Under the pieces are notes generated by a model, which searched no databases, had not been told where the DNA came from, and saw nothing but the letters and a program-made list of their open reading frames with translations. From JANWHF01 sp036276235 (GTDB taxonomy: Bacteria; Planctomycetota; Phycisphaerae; Tepidisphaerales; Tepidisphaeraceae), in assembly GCA_036276235.1 (NCBI GenBank), contig DATBDZ010000054.1:1-5776 (forward strand): a DNA stretch of 5,776 bases, written 5' to 3'. The position numbers were made by a program, and so were the translations under genes. Shown piece after piece: positions 5,144-5,776 of the stretch; position 1 is the first letter of the stretch, and every line of letters starts with the position of its first letter.

Positions 5144-5578
5144 ATGATACCAAGACGATTGACTCTGATCACGTTGCCGGCCATGTTGTGCATGAGTACG
5201 GTGTTCGCTACGGGCCCACTACAAATATCCGATGCCGGCTACATCCTGGAGCGCGATGCTGATGTGGCAAAGAACGAGCCCGGTCCGCATGACGGCGGCG
5301 GCCCGTCAACCGGCTATCTCTTTTTTGAGAAAGCGCCGAATCTGAAGTTCTCGTTTCGCAAGCGCGTGCTGCACAAAGGCGCGGCTACCGGTTATCACCT
5401 GCAAAAGACGGACGAGGTCTATTACATAACCGGCGGGCAGGGAGTAATGACCATCAACGGCAAGCCGTTCGATGTTCACGCTGGTGATGCAGTGCTCACG
5501 CGCAGCGGCAGTTCGCACGGCCTGGTGCAGAAGGGCGAGGGAGACCTGACGATCATTATTACTTTTCAGAAGGAGTAG
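5144..5578 (+). CDS. Exported small cupin-domain protein
   Basis: A 144-aa protein with a signal peptide (MIPRR, hydrophobic residues 6-22, probable cleavage after VFA at 22) and a single cupin barrel. Cupin motif 1 covers residues 79-98, with H85, Q87 and E91 (GYHLQKTDEVYYITGG); the usual second His of HxH is replaced by Gln. Motif 2 covers 114-125 (GDAVLTRSGSSH) with H125 and no Pro. A metal site of His, Gln, Glu and His is therefore possible, but the substrate or function cannot be inferred. ATG 5144 follows GGAG (5134-5137) by 6 nt and gives a normal signal peptide. A TTG at 5132 is in frame but overlaps that ribosome binding site. The stop is 3 nt before the carbonic anhydrase gene, so the two are probably co-transcribed and translationally coupled. 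Confidence 0.87.
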   Translation: MIPRRLTLITLPAMLCMSTVFATGPLQISDAGYILERDADVAKNEPGPHDGGGPSTGYLFFEKAPNLKFSFRKRVLHKGAATGYHLQKTDEVYYITGGQGVMTINGKPFDVHAGDAVLTRSGSSHGLVQKGEGDLTIIITFQKE

Positions 5579-5581
5579 CCC

Positions 5582-5776
5582 ATGATTCGCCCCTTTCGCG
5601 GAGTCCATCCGCAAGTTCACGAAACTGCGTTCATTGCCGATAGCGCGCAGATCATCGGCGACGTGCACGTCGGTGAGCAGGCGTCAGTCTGGTTCGGGAC
5701 CGTCGTACGCGGCGACATGTTCTACATACGGATCGGGGATCGGACGAACGTGCAGGACAACTGCGTGCTGCATACG
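5582..5776 (+). CDS. Gamma-class carbonic anhydrase family protein (3' partial)
   Basis: The first 65 residues of a left-handed beta-helix protein of the gamma carbonic anhydrase family (YrdA/PaaY/Cam-like), which interconverts CO2 and bicarbonate in proven members. The hexapeptide-repeat pattern is visible in ADSAQIIGDVHVGEQASVWF. The signature VVRGDMFYIRIGDRTNVQD follows, with R43 and D45 matching the structural Arg/Asp, and Q58, D59 and the first zinc ligand H64 in VLHT. The two remaining zinc-ligand histidines lie past the window edge. ATG 5582 follows AAGGAG (5570-5575), which overlaps the end of the cupin gene. No signal peptide is present, so it is expected to be cytoplasmic. Many members of this group have unproven or acyltransferase-related activity. 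Confidence 0.93.
   Translation, partial: MIRPFRGVHPQVHETAFIADSAQIIGDVHVGEQASVWFGTVVRGDMFYIRIGDRTNVQDNCVLHT

Overview
The window comes from a bacterial chromosome of moderately high GC. All genes recognised are on the + strand. The gene content (a PaoABC-like molybdenum hydroxylase, a possible DUF1326-type exported protein, a cupin and a gamma-class carbonic anhydrase) suits an environmental heterotroph. The dispersed palindromes beginning GTGTCAG recall repeats I associate with Acidobacteriota, possibly Blastocatellia. That placement is inference from memory, not a search result.

Positions 1-3820 hold a three-subunit molybdenum hydroxylase of the xanthine dehydrogenase/aldehyde oxidase family, ordered [2Fe-2S] subunit (5' end outside the window), Mo-cofactor subunit, FAD subunit. 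The Mo and FAD genes overlap by ATGA. The iron-sulfur and Mo genes are separated by 119 bp, mostly occupied by a head-out inverted pair of REP-like repeats (446-537). The FAD subunit has extra cysteines of the kind that bind a [4Fe-4S] cluster in PaoB and 4-hydroxybenzoyl-CoA reductase. The expected electron path is substrate, Mo, two [2Fe-2S] clusters, then FAD. The substrate cannot be read from the sequence but is most likely an aldehyde or N-heterocycle.

Positions 3821-4217 hold a hairpin, a small cysteine-rich ORF of unknown function (3871-4128), and a compound stem-loop carrying a second, related REP-like element. That stem-loop ends in a T run one base before the ribosome binding site of the next gene. 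Positions 4218-4874 encode an exported protein resembling DUF1326, closed by a clear intrinsic terminator (4908-4942).

Positions 4943-5143 are filled by a second copy of the inverted REP pair (4953-5121), inside which lies a different palindrome built from GCGGAT units. A two-gene operon follows: an exported cupin protein (5144-5578) and, 3 bp later, a gamma carbonic anhydrase cut by the window end. The genes are ordinary. The unusual content is in the gaps: every junction longer than 50 bp contains a palindrome, and two different REP-like classes share the same head sequence.
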